Assembly (NCBI GenBank): GCA_025267735.1
Contig: CM046298.1
Coordinates: 36,455,264-36,519,263 of the forward strand
Direction of reading: 5' to 3'
Origin: Mactra quadrangularis
Taxonomy: Eukaryota > Mollusca > Bivalvia > Venerida > Mactridae
DNA length: 64,000 nucleotides
Shown here: piece after piece, positions 27,313-39,081 of the stretch
Layout: every line of letters begins with the position of its first letter
How positions within the stretch are numbered: the stretch's first letter is position 1
Program-made: the position numbers and the translations under genes
The notes under the pieces: model-generated
Databases searched by the model: none
Told to the model about the DNA's origin: nothing
What the model saw: only the letters and a program-made list of their open reading frames with translations

Positions 27313-28076
27313 CAAACTCCTCACAGCGATTACGTCACGCGTTGCTACTTAACCACTGCCTTCACATTAATCACGTGACGCAAGTAGTACCATGTGACTA
27401 ATGTTTAAATTTAAACGAGCAATAACGGTTTGCCTAAAAAGCGTTAGGCGTAATGTAGCGAAAAATAAACCTTGAATGATAAAATATGTGGTTGATTTAC
27501 ACGTTCTGCCAAAGAAATAAGACAAGTTAAATAGCAATATATCAATATATCATTATGAACCAAAATTGTTGAATTCATGGATGAATTACACCTGAAAGTG
27601 AGCAAGATCGGGAATGAGCTGCGTTGTCCACCCAAAAGGGGTCCTTGATCCAACTCACGCTACTTATATGATGCTTTTGGTTAGAAATCTTAAGTAAGTA
27701 GGATAAAATTATATGTGTATGATACTGAAAAATATAACATTTATATATTAAATGACTAGAATAAGTACAGTTATCCATTTAATATTTATTTTACGTAACA
27801 TTTTGTTATTCATGCAATTTTACGCACTTTAGGTAACCGTTGTCAGGGTAAAATTAATCTTGTTTTTTTTCAAGTTATTTATTCATACTATTTATTTTTT
27901 CCCTTTATGTACTTTGAGCATCATATTTTACTAAAAGAAGACTATATTTATTAAAAAAATATTAAAATGAAAAAGAAAAGATGAAACAAGTTTTTCGGCT
28001 CTCTCAGGGACGAATTTACTTGCTGTGGCAGTGGTTATTGATTTGATAAAGGGAGATAACCACTGCGGGGAGTTTG
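27313..28076. mobile_element. Non-autonomous DNA transposon, Mutator-like (9-bp duplication)
   Basis: 764-bp insertion flanked by TTAAAATCT on both sides (27304-27312 and 28077-28085); units 1 and 3 show the unoccupied site with one copy. The ends are inverted repeats starting CAAACTCC, about 17 bp with three mismatches, and a further inverted pair AACCACTGCC / GGCAGTGGTT lies at 27351-27360 and 28027-28036. A 9-bp duplication is typical of Mutator-like elements, but Merlin or another family with 8-9-bp duplications is possible. No coding region is seen. Confidence 0.72.
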
Positions 28077-30510
28077 TTAAAATCTACGTAAACATGTATT
28101 ATTAATAGACAACCGTCATAGGATATCCCGGCACTGTACAGTGGGGACATGTTCAGAATACCCATTGTGTCGGTCAATTAATGAGTAACTTTAATTTATA
28201 CGATTCTCTATTAATGGCATCGCATTTTGGAATGTCTATTGTTAGAACAAGTTTTGCAATCATTTTTGATGGGGTGTGTTATTCAAAGGCTTTGATTGGT
28301 CGGTTCTTTGCGTATTACGTCTCATAGACAATGTAAATAAGTCACTGATCATAATGATTGTAACATGAACATTATAAAACCATAGGTCAGCCAAACGTGG
28401 ACAGTTTTGTAAAGCTTCCAGATCAAAATTAAGCGAGTTTGCAAGTGGAGAATTAAAGATCAGGTTTAAATCAGATGGCAACAGTTGTAACGTTTGCTTA
28501 TATCTTTTCATTTTCTTGGTCAAGTACGTTTCACTTTAGAACCATGATGATAATTGTTTATCGATTCTATAAATGTTCAAATATTTATCCCGCATCTATA
28601 ACGTATCGATTCCAAGTGCCTATATATCAAACATTTTCACTAAAATTAAACAGTGGGGCGTGATTGCTTGGAATCTGGAGATATTGTTCCATTCTATATA
28701 ACATACAAATAGTTTCTGGTTGATAAAATAATCAAGGGTTGATGCACCTGTTGCAGTCAGTGAAACAATCATGATAAATCTCGATACCTCAAATATAATC
28801 AAACTTACTGTACTATATGCAGTATCATCAAATGCATCCAGTACAAACGATACTGAGAACAATGTTCTATCTATGTCACTGCAACCATATATATTGAAAA
28901 GGTTTTAATGTTTACAAACTAAGTTTATAGCAACAATGTCTGAAATATTGCATCAATAACCAATTCATGCTTAAAGTTTTCTTGCTCAAACAAATGGACC
29001 ATTGCTCATGTTATGATTTCATGTGTTTAAAGACTGTCTCATATGTGTCAACATTGCAGTCTATACAATGATGAACCGGAATATAAAACTAGCGTAGACT
29101 TTTGTTGCATCCAAGATTCACAAAATGAAAATGAAATCTACATTGAAAAAGTTAAACTTGATAATGATATACATCAGTTTTACATATATACGTCAACCGA
29201 ACAATTTTTGTCTGCATTTTCTTATTAATATAGGAGAATTATTACTTATCTAAACAAACAGACGCAGAATGTGTTTTCTGGAAACTGTTCGGTTGGCGCG
29301 TACATGTAAAACAGGTCTTACTGTAACTACATATAGGATCTTATGCATATGAAGATATTAGTATTTACCAGCTTCCCCAATTCCGGACTTTTCAATCACT
29401 TGTTGCACAACCTTTGTTGTTGGGATGTGATTGAAATGTAAATTATTAAAGATGACGACACAGACGATAAAATATATATGTTTATTACATATTTTTATTT
29501 TGGTATGCATACAGATTATTTATTACTAAAATGAAATGCATGCTCTATTTATACGAACATTGTCAAATCAAAACGACTTATCAATAACAAAAATGATTAA
29601 AAGGGTGGCTATGATACAAACTTTAACTAGTGTTCCCTTGCATACTGCCATAGCTTTAAAACACACTTGTCATATGCCTTATATATGTCAAATTTCTTAA
29701 TTGTAATCGTTGCATTCCTACACGGCATACGGTATATTATATCCGGTCATAAGCTGATAGATGAATCAATGTTGTACTTCGCCGCTTCCGTAGTGCAAAG
29801 GTTGTGCGTCTGACTTTGAATACGGATGATCAACTTTTATATCAGCTTGCCATGTAAATTTATTTCTGATTCAATCTCATAGATTCCGTCAGTATTGCAG
29901 AGTTACTGTGTTTTAATACGAAAGTCCAGGTTCGATACCCATAAATACACTGTATTCATTGTAGAGAAAAAGAGAAGGAAGTTGTTTAATCCTTGTATAG
30001 GGGTAGCAGGCACTTTCGAAAAACGTTCTGAAAACCTGTTGAGTTGAATCAGTCGCCCATTGTTAGCTTATGAAAATTCCGATGCGTTAGGTGAAGTAAT
30101 TACATTAAAAACACTGAATCCAAAATAACAAATTATAGTCCATTGGCAATATTTATCTGAGCTGTTTATATTCTTTTATAAAATCTCACAAAATGCACGT
30201 TCGCTTTAATGGAATAATTTTTTTTCTTGCGTTCAATACGAAATGCAAAAAGAATAGCAGCTTCTTATGCTAAAATAACGCACAAGTCTTTGTTTGAAGT
30301 TTTCCGATATCCATTAATATTCATATTGAAGTCATTCCTATCTATTACTAAAATAATTACAAGATATTAGTTCCTGTTAAAAACCATAATCAATTTGACA
30401 TATCACTGCAGCAGTAGAAGGGTTCAACAAAGGCGGATATCACCCGAGCCTTAATCAATACGTAGATATTATCAGACAAAATGTTAACTATTTAAAGAGA
30501 TCGACAAAAA

Positions 30511-31224
30511 CTATATGAATTCACATAAGAAAGGACGATTATTGGTACCAGTATTATCATACCACACATTGTTAGAAGGATGATATATCAGAAAAAGAAC
30601 ACTCGGTCCATTGTCTGGGTCACCTGATCCCCATAAGATAAAAGGTACTTGAGAGCCATATTTGTAGACCCATGGTGAACTGGCAGTTGCCCTACGTCCG
30701 TCAATATGAATGTATGTAGAACCAAGACCATTTAACACAGTTTTCACATCTTCGTGCTTTGTAGCAGAGTCAATGTTAATTAAATATCCTCCTTCTTTCT
30801 CACAAAACGCTGCGGAGTCATCATGATTTAATTTATTCATGTGTAGTTTGAGACAGAATCCATGAGATGTTATGTTGGAACCAACTGGACATTTACCCGC
30901 ACAAAGTCCGATGTCTGTCTCATGCTTGTATGTGTTGCTCTCTGATGAGCTCTTATCAACACACTGACGGGTTCTTTGTCTGGTACCATAAAATCCTTTA
31001 GCAGTAGCCTCACACGGTGTCCATGGCGACCATTGTTTACATGGATGAAGGTTTCTCAATGCGAGTCCAATTAGTGTTAATAACGGTTTGCGTGTTTCCT
31101 TCCCTAAACTTACAAGAGTCAAAGCATCTATATCATCCTCGAACGTACCATTGCTTTCTGATATTAGTCCACAACTAGCTCCATACAACACAAAACAAAA
31201 TATAATCAAAGTGTTCATTTTCAT
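30511..31224 (-). CDS. L6, secreted TSP1 + C-type lectin domain protein (B type)
   Basis: Intronless and intact, 237 residues from the ATG at 31224 (MKMNTL). Signal peptide, TSP1 repeat (CKQWSPWTPC, RQRTRQC) and long-form CTLD. Sugar-site tripeptide DPD as in L4; the C2-C3 cysteines are replaced by Phe and Gly as in L2 and L4. One N-glycosylation site of the family (NET, at the end of the TSP1 repeat) is lost through Asn to His. The TSP1 half matches L2, the last third matches L4. Confidence 0.86.
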   Translation of the reverse strand: MKMNTLIIFCFVLYGASCGLISESNGTFEDDIDALTLVSLGKETRKPLLTLIGLALRNLHPCKQWSPWTPCEATAKGFYGTRQRTRQCVDKSSSESNTYKHETDIGLCAGKCPVGSNITSHGFCLKLHMNKLNHDDSAAFCEKEGGYLINIDSATKHEDVKTVLNGLGSTYIHIDGRRATASSPWVYKYGSQVPFILWGSGDPDNGPSVLFLIYHPSNNVWYDNTGTNNRPFLCEFI

Positions 31225-31331
31225 AGTATTACTAAACAATTTAATGAATGTTTTACTATTTATGCTTTTGCTAAACACCTTATGCTAGCAAAGAAATATT
31301 TGAGAGTAAACAGCACTACAACTTGAAACAG

Positions 31332-31341
31332 CCTTTTATTT
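31332..31341 (-). promoter_or_regulatory. TATA-like box of L6
   Basis: Minus strand AAATAAAAGG in the conserved block, about 110 bases before the ATG. Inferred. Confidence 0.4.
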
Positions 31342-34300
31342 AGTAACTGTTTTATAAAAGATTAAGGTAACACTACAATTTTCGGTTCACAGCTCTTTTT
31401 TGTTAGCTGTTCCTGTTTTCTGGTACACTACCGAATTATTACAGAGCATTTTGGATTTAAGGTTACAATTTTGTACAATACATCTTTAAATAGATAAAAG
31501 CATCATCTTACATAATCACTATGTTCGTGATTTTGTTTATGGTACTTTATGAACACATATAAGTTCATTTTATAAGTATTTATATCAGACATGTATATAA
31601 AGTGCTTTCATTTCAATAATAAACATTTGAATGTCAATTGTTAACTTAGATCTGTGTTAAGCATTTTCTTGCATTTTAATGTCCATTCGTTGATGGCGTT
31701 TTATAAACTTTTATTAATCATCAGTGCATACATACTTTTTACAAAAGGAAACTAGTTATCTGATTACCTTTGGGTTTGGTCAGGTACCTTTTGCTCAGAC
31801 TCTAAACAGATAACAACTTTTAATAAGGGTGCATGCTTGTATTTTGCAGTTCAGCATTGAAATTGACGAATAAAGCATCAACTGACGAATGTCTATATTT
31901 CCTAAAGATTGAATGTGGCCCGAATACCTTAATTATAAATACACGTAAATAAGATTGAAACTTAATATTTCAATCCAAACTGTTTATACAAAAAGTTAAG
32001 TTTCATGATTACTATCTCACATTGCGTAGTAAAACTTGAATCAGCTTGTCATGTTAAGTCTTACTAGTATCATTAAACTAATATCTGATTTAATCTCCCA
32101 TGTTCCCACAAGAACTTAGCTTTCACAAGACTTTATTACATATTTATTTTGAATAAGCACGGTGGTGTTGTTTTTACAGCTGCCTATTTGCAACATACTG
32201 TACTGAATGGTTGTTTCAAATGTTCATTTATGATACTCGGGAGTTTTAAATTATGTTTTGTATTAGTACAGAACATAGCACAAATTGTTTGGACGTACAT
32301 ATGTAGTCCAATATAAAGTTTGTTGTATGTCATAGTGTTATTCTTACATGATTTGGAATGTTTTCAACTGGTACATATAAACAAATAACGTAATGTTATT
32401 GTATAATATCATACCAATGAACGTACACATATCTACTTGTAACATTCGTTCATGTTTGGTGATAATCGTGAAAATAAATTGTTGTTGTTTTTATTAAAAA
32501 CACCATACAGAATTGTTACACTTGACTTGGCATAGTGCAACAATCAATTGTCATTTATTTTTTTCTTCAACGTCAGCTAAACGTAGCTCATTTTGTGAAG
32601 TTGCCAGACCGAAATTAAGCGAATTTTCCAATGTAAATTTTAGTTCGGATTTAAATTAGATTGAACATTTATGATAATTTAGTATGCCTTCAAACGCATC
32701 TAGAAAATGTTTGCACCTGTAACCCTCCCCGTCTAAAAGTTACCATGCATACGTTTCTATCGAAATTAATTTAGTTTTTTAATCATTCTGGTACACTATA
32801 CACCATAATTATGATATCAAGATTCTGTTTTTTTACATGAATGGTGTTGACTATAACACAGTTGAATTTATGTTATTTAATGTCTATACGTTACTCATTA
32901 ATATAATGTAATATTCTCTTGACATTACTAATCGTTGCAATCTCAATTAACAGATACCATTTAGATCGTTTTCATAAGATCTCACGACATTGCTCAGGGG
33001 TCAGTTTCAGATGACCTATGTGTCGACTTATCAATAGTAATAAATCGCAATTTCATTATTTCTACTTTAAGAACTTGTTTTGCAAGCAAATTTAAAGGTG
33101 TGTTTCTTTCAATAGCTGAGATTAAACGATTCTCTGCAAATTGCGTCACATATACTATGCTACCAAATTACTAAGCACAGTGATTGCGTCATGAATATTA
33201 TAATAACAAAGGTCATCTAAACATGATCCGTACATGTATGTTGCCAGATCAATATAAAGATAATGATAATAATAGTAATTGCTTATTGATTCCAAAAATG
33301 TCCAAACCTTCACCCAAATCAACAAAGTATCGATTCCAATCACAATGCATGAGTCTTACAATTTCATTCATTCAATTATGCTCTGGTTAATGAAATAAAT
33401 AAGGATATATGAGCAGTTGCAGTATGTAAAGCAATTATGAAAAAAACCCGATACCGCCAGTATAAACAACATCACTGGAACATGCAACATCATCAAACGC
33501 ATTCAGTACAAACGATAATGGGAACAACGATCTATCTCCGACACTTCAACCATAATTGAAGAAGGTTGTAATGTTTACTTGTTTGAATTTTAGATAAAAT
33601 ATTGTGAGTATTGCATTGATAACCAAGTTTTCTTGCTTAAAATGAACCTTGTTAATGCTGAGATTTATAATTTTTGCATGCGTGTCAATATTACAGTACA
33701 CGCAGATGCACCGCCATATAAAGACAAATGTATAATAGTTTTCCTTCCAAGTTTCACAAAAGGTCGAATAAAATGTCCATTGCCAAAATTTGATAATGAT
33801 ATAGGCAATTTTTCCATATATGCATTAACCCATAAATTCCAGAATTGAGTAACCTGAATTATCTTGTTAATATTCATGTGTTACAAATTATCTTAATATG
33901 CTGACATAGAATGTATGTTTTCTGGAATCTGTTCAGTTGACACGTACATGGAAAACTGGACTTACATTAATACATTCAGAAATCTTATGCATATTTCGAT
34001 GACAATTATATGGTTGTTGGAATATGATGGAAATGAAAATAATTAATGATAACGTACGACACATGTAGAATTTGACGTTATTAAGTACATATTTTGTATT
34101 TTTGATTACATGCAAATTACATTTTATATGTACAACTACAAGTACAATGAAATTCATGCCATATTTATAACCACATTGTCAAATTGAAACACCTTATTGA
34201 TAACTAAATGAGTAAAAAGTGTTAATTATATTACAAAATTGAACTATTGTTTCCTTGCATACTAGCGTAGTGTTTTTTAATCTACTATGGTGAAATTTGT

Positions 34301-34993
34301 TTTGTGTCATATTTTCTCAAATTGTTTTTTTTTTTTGCTTATACACTGCATATGGTATTTCATAGCCAGCCTTTGACTAACAGAAAATTCAGCATTTTAT
34401 TCCGTCACACCAATAGTGTAAGTTCACTATGGCATGAGTTTAAACACGGAGGTCTAGGTTTTATATCGATTTGTCTTATCCTTGTAGAGGGAAGAACGAG
34501 TCCTGTTAAAAACGTGAAGACAAATCTGTTTTGGTGTCCCAGTCGTCGAGCAAAGGCTTATACAAATTACAATTAATAAATTCATAATAAGCAAAAATAT
34601 GAAATACAAAATCCAAATGATTATCTATTGTTCATCTTTTAGGTCTTATACATCAGAATTGTTGATGTTCACTCGTAAATCTCACACAAACACATGTTCG
34701 AGTATACGAGACAGTTATCAAAGTACTCACAAGCTCTGCACAAAAATGAAAAAGTGGATTATATATCTAGAGCTCCTGGAGCAGGAATAATGTATGCATC
34801 TTCCAATGTCTATGAATCATAATGAAAATTTCGTTCTTACTACTGAATATAGTTCTAACAATGTCATTCTTATAAATCAATAAAACTTATTTAATAAATC
34901 TCACATATTGCTCAAGAATCTATATGGTTCATCAAAGTTTATCAATGAATAAATCATATAAGTTAACACTCATGATTTTAAAACAAACAAAAA

Positions 34994-35725
34994 CTATATG
35001 AATTCACATACAAATGGAAGTTTATGGGAACATGTTCCATCATACCAGAGATTTGTAGAATGTTTATATAACAGACAAAGCGATGTTGAAGTATCGTGTG
35101 GTTCATTTGGTGCCCAGGAGACGAAAGGTACCTTAGAGCCATACTTGTAGACCCATGGTGAACTAGAAGTTGCCCGAACTCCATCAATTCTGATGTATGA
35201 AGGATTAAAACCACTTAACATACTCTTTACATCTTCGTACTTTTCAGCAGAGTCAATGTTTATCAAATAACCTCCTTCATTTTCACATGTCGCTGCAGCA
35301 TCGTCTCGATTCATAGTGTCCAAGTGTAGTTTAAGACAGAATCCATGAGTAGTTGTGTTAGAACCAACTGGACAAATTTTACGAACTTGAAAACTACCCT
35401 CACAAATCCCTATATCAGTCTCATACCTGTACGCGTTGCTCTCCGATGAGCTCTTATCAACACACTGACGAGTTCTTTGTCTTGTTCCATAATATCCTTT
35501 AGCAGTAGCCTCACACGGTGTCCATGGTGACCATTGTTCACATGGATGAAGATTTCTCAATGCGAGTCCAATTAGTGTTAATAACGGTTTGCGTGTTTCC
35601 TTTCCTAAAGCTACTAGAGTCATAGCATCTATATCATTCTCGAACGTACCATTGCTTTCTGATATTAGTCCACAACTAAGTCCACTCAACACAAAACCAA
35701 ATAGAATCAAAGTGTTCATTTTCAT
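34994..35725 (-). CDS. L7, secreted TSP1 + C-type lectin domain protein (edge type)
   Basis: Intronless and intact, 243 residues from the ATG at 35725, the first Met of the frame. Signal peptide like B-type copies (MKMNTLILFGFVLSGLSCG), TSP1 repeat like A type (CEQWSPWTPC). Between TSP1 and CTLD it has six extra residues (SFQVRKI where L1 has a single Tyr). The CTLD keeps all six cysteines. The sugar-site tripeptide is EPH, the copy nearest to the mannose-type EPN. It is the best candidate in the array for a calcium-dependent lectin, and its sequence makes it a plausible donor for the first half of L4. Confidence 0.87.
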   Translation of the reverse strand: MKMNTLILFGFVLSGLSCGLISESNGTFENDIDAMTLVALGKETRKPLLTLIGLALRNLHPCEQWSPWTPCEATAKGYYGTRQRTRQCVDKSSSESNAYRYETDIGICEGSFQVRKICPVGSNTTTHGFCLKLHLDTMNRDDAAATCENEGGYLINIDSAEKYEDVKSMLSGFNPSYIRIDGVRATSSSPWVYKYGSKVPFVSWAPNEPHDTSTSLCLLYKHSTNLWYDGTCSHKLPFVCEFI

Positions 35726-35832
35726 AGTATCATTATATGATTTAATGAATATTTTTCTATTTATGCTTTTCTTATCACCTTATGCTAGCAAGAGGATATT
35801 TGAGAATGAACAGCACAGCAACGTGAAACAAG

Positions 35833-35842
35833 CTTTTTATTT
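35833..35842 (-). promoter_or_regulatory. TATA-like box of L7
   Basis: Minus strand AAATAAAAAG in the block conserved before all seven copies, about 110 bases before the ATG. Inferred. Confidence 0.4.
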
Positions 35843-36840
35843 AGTTACTGTCTGATGATAGCTTAAGGTAACACCATAATCTTCAGATTGATTTTTTATT
35901 TTCATCTTTTAAAAAAATGAAATTGTTTACGCTGTCTCGGTGTATGCCCGGGTGTCCCAGTAATTTTTGCCGGTAAACCGGAATAAACCGGGACGTAAAT
36001 AGAGAGGAAATCTAGTGGCTACACAAGGAGTCACCGTTTATCCATTTTGGAAACAGGCTATGTCGGTTTCGCTCGGCGGCCTTAAGGTAGAGAGACGGAT
36101 AGAACCGGAAGAACAATAGTGATGCTCCGGATTTCATATGTAATATACATTTAAAGCAATAACTTTATGATTGCTATGCTTTGCAAGATGTTTAATTTGT
36201 TGTCAATCGTTTTCTATATGGTAAGAGTCAGTGCAAAAGGACTTTATCAAGACAAATCATTTTAATACATACTTAACACAAATGCTAATTGAGTTGCATA
36301 TTTTACGCCGTTACATTCATAGATAAAGAGGTCCTTGATGTTTGAAGGCAGATGGAACACCTTAATTTAATATAAATTATTTGTAATGAAACATAAAATG
36401 TCATTTCACACTATCTATTCATTTTCATGGTTCTGGCACATCCTGCGCACTGACATTTCATCAGCGTGTCAAGTATTTTCTATTTTTTGTATTTTGTATT
36501 AAGTGTTGTTTTCATTTAAATTTAAGATTAAAGAGATTTAATCTCCCCGTTTCCCACACGAACTTAGCTTTCACAAAGTCTTATTATGAATTCATTTTGA
36601 ATAAACACTGTATTGTTGTTTTTGTAGTTGCTTATTTGCAACAGTTCAGACTGTAGGGTGGCTTCATAAGTTTAATAAAGTTAATATAATCGAGTGACTT
36701 TATTAACCATACTGAAAGTACTGTTGGAAGGAATTTTTGAACGATAATTAGAGTTCAAAGTTACTATTTCGATATCCACCATTATCTCTTTATTATTCAT
36801 GGTCAACTGTGTTTTATATTTTATTTTACATGCACATTAT

Positions 36841-37106
36841 TCTACTGATCGAGTGGTTCGATTTCCCGTCGAGGCATACTTTCGTGGAGCTTAGTCATGA
36901 AATAATTTCCTGCGATCATTCTCCCTCCTACCACTTATTCTAAATTATGCAGGGCGGTAGTCAGTCACTAACTTGCGCTTAGTAGTTGGTTAACAGCGAA
37001 TTCCAGAGATTTAGCCTTTTCAGTAACAGTAGGTAGGTGGACTGATCACCGTGATATAACCTATACATGTACATTGTGTTGCTACGGCGTTAAACAAAAA
37101 AATTGT
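36841..37106 (+). mobile_element. 5'-truncated tRNA-derived SINE
   Basis: Starts at a B-box-like GGTTCGATTTCC (36856) without a visible A box and ends in GTGTTGCTACGGCGTTAAAC, the kind of 3' end shared by mollusc SINEs and by the copies at 52326, 59408 and 61377. The middle part is different from those, so it is a separate subfamily. Confidence 0.55.
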
Positions 37107-38794
37107 GTAAAGCGAATCGAGCTTACATCTATCTACAACGGTCATCTATCCATCGCATAACTTTGATACCTACCAATTGCTCTATGAACTCACAGTAAAC
37201 TCCCGCTGTGAAAATTGTCTGCTAAAGTTGTATGTTTATACAATCGTGTGACAGATACTAATGCGCAATGATATAAAATAACTTTTCTCTGCACACAGTG
37301 AGAATATTTGTTTTATTAATGTGAAAAAGACATTAAATAGCATAATTCTAAGTACAAAATGTATATTCGGACAAAAATTGTCAGTTGAGGCTGAATTGCA
37401 ATTTCGGATAAACTACATTTGACCTACAGTTAATACATGTACGCCGTGCATGACCAACATTTATACTTCAAACCGTTGAAAATTATACCAGCAGAGCGCC
37501 GAATATCTTTTTTAAAGATATTTCTTGTTTCAACTCACCTACGTTTGATATTGTACGTATTTTTCTGCTGCACTATTTTCTTGGTCGTATTAACTCATTG
37601 TTTTCTATTGAGTTGAAACACAATTCAAATAGGTGTTGTTCGTTCTTTTCAAATTTGGCCGAACGATGACATAGAAAGGATTTTTTGAGAACAAAATCCT
37701 TACAAAAATGAGTATAAAACATTAAGCTGACCATTTAGCCACGATTGTCATACCACGAGACTATGCCATCATAAATGTCATGGTTTGAACAACAAACAGT
37801 GGAAGATCCGCCTCGACTCAGAGTTTTACAGAGCTGTAAGTCTTTTAATTCTTATATATTTCCATTATGGAACCTGTGCGAGGCTAAGCAGAAAATTGAG
37901 TACATTTTGCTGCGCTTCACATCTCCAACGTAAGTTTGATACTTTTTGCAAACACACAAGAAAACCAAGGCGCTACAGTGGCAATCGTCTTCCTAGTTTG
38001 AATGAGAATAACGTTAGAAGGTAATGAGTGACATATACGCCTTGTTGAGCGCGCTCGATATGTAATTAGATTTTATTTTGTCCCTGCGCGCGGAACTTTT
38101 TGGCTATTACAGCCTAATTACTGCCTAACACACTCTCCTCATTGGCGCCGCCATTGAAGTCAATGAAGATGAGACTAAAACGCGCACGTACTCTTTGTGA
38201 CAATATAGCTAGACAGGAAGTTTTAGGTTAACATTTTGTAATTATTTCAATGATTTGTTTAGCATGAATTATATAAAATTATATTATGTTTAAAAAGGGT
38301 TTCTCTTAGAAATTGTTAATTATCTTCTCTTCTGAACTGCGGTTTAGGCTAAAACATGTAGACACACTTCTACATAATGCACACAAACGGTATTCACTGT
38401 TAATTAATAAAATGCATTTTGGGGACGGTCTAAAACACTGACGAAGACACTGACACAATATACAAAGACGGATTATCAGACGATGACTGATTATTGTCCT
38501 AGTATATATTGGTGCTTATGTTTTAGTAAACATAAATGTGTTGCATTAGTTAGCGGCCAATGAGCAATATTTTATTATAAAGTAATACAAAGAAATAATA
38601 TATTTAGAAAATAATAAATTTATGCATTTATAAACCTCGCTAACAACCATGGAACGTTTTACATGTCCTGTAATATATCTTAATATAGACTCAATACTAC
38701 AGAATGTTTGGAATCTCTTTTAATTTTAACCTCTCAATAGATAAATAAACGGGTGCACGTACATATTTGTACTTATTTAACAGGCCCCTTTGTA
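37107..38794. other. Intergenic, nothing recognised
   Basis: About 1.7 kb between the lectin array edge and the MITE at 38795. Only short open frames without recognisable features. A short inverted pair (AAATATCTTT / AAAGATATTT) occurs near 37505. Bases 38040-38200 are locally richer in CG dinucleotides (GAGCGCGCTCG, CTGCGCGCGG). Confidence 0.5.
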
Positions 38795-39081
38795 TGGTGG
38801 CATATTTCTGCCAACAGATAAGCGCATAAGTAACTAGTTAGTTAAGTGGTTAACTAGTTACCGTAACTAATCAACATCTTAAGTTAATTTAGTTAAGTGG
38901 TTAAATATTTACATTAACTAGTTAACTTTTAATTAACCAATTATTTAAGTGGTAAACTAGTTACATAACTAGTTAAACTCTTAAGAGAATAAAGTTAGGT
39001 GGTTAAATAGTTACCGTTTCTAGAAACCACTTAAATAACATGTTAATTAAGTAAGTATCTGTTGGCAGTAATATGCCACCA
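38795..39081. mobile_element. MITE with TA duplication and repeated core
   Basis: 287-bp element flanked by TA on both sides. The terminal inverted repeats of 26 bp (38795-38820 and 39056-39081; start TGGTGGCATAT, end CCAACAGATA) differ at one base. The core consists of diverged direct and inverted copies of AGTTAAGTGGTTAACTAGTTA-like sequence, which makes it strongly self-complementary. TA flanks fit a Tc1/mariner-type MITE. Confidence 0.75.

Larger units (their letters stand above)
21396..29010. repeat. Lectin array unit 5 (A type, with two transposon insertions)
   Basis: Copy of units 1 and 3 carrying pseudogene L5. Its 7.6 kb length is explained by two insertions, 22201-24046 and 27313-28076; without them it is about 5.0 kb. 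Dispersed repeat at 28112-28490. Otherwise the same non-coding landmarks as unit 1. Confidence 0.85.
29011..33640. repeat. Lectin array unit 6 (B type, diverged 3' part)
   Basis: Bases 29011-31300 are close to units 2 and 4 and include a tRNA-like SINE relic (29783-29960, with an intact B-box-like GGTTCGATACCC at 29940) and L6. From about 31300 on, the similarity falls and the unit is about 0.9 kb shorter. The dispersed repeat family is recognisable at about 32985-33240. No other gene is supported. Confidence 0.78.
33641..36700. repeat. Lectin array unit 7 (diverged, truncated edge unit)
   Basis: Most diverged unit, carrying L7. Homology starts near 33660 (ACCGCCATATAAAGAC) and can be followed past L7 to about 36660 (TTAGCTTTCACAA...CTGTAGGGT). 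It ends there without the remaining 3' part of a unit, so this is the array edge. Bases 35930-36135 are a GC-rich patch without counterpart in the other units. Confidence 0.75.

Noticed and set aside
36060..36120. rRNA fragment (CCTTAAGGTAG resembles a large-subunit rRNA stretch)
   Set aside because: Only a few bases agree; the neighbouring bases do not match conserved rRNA.
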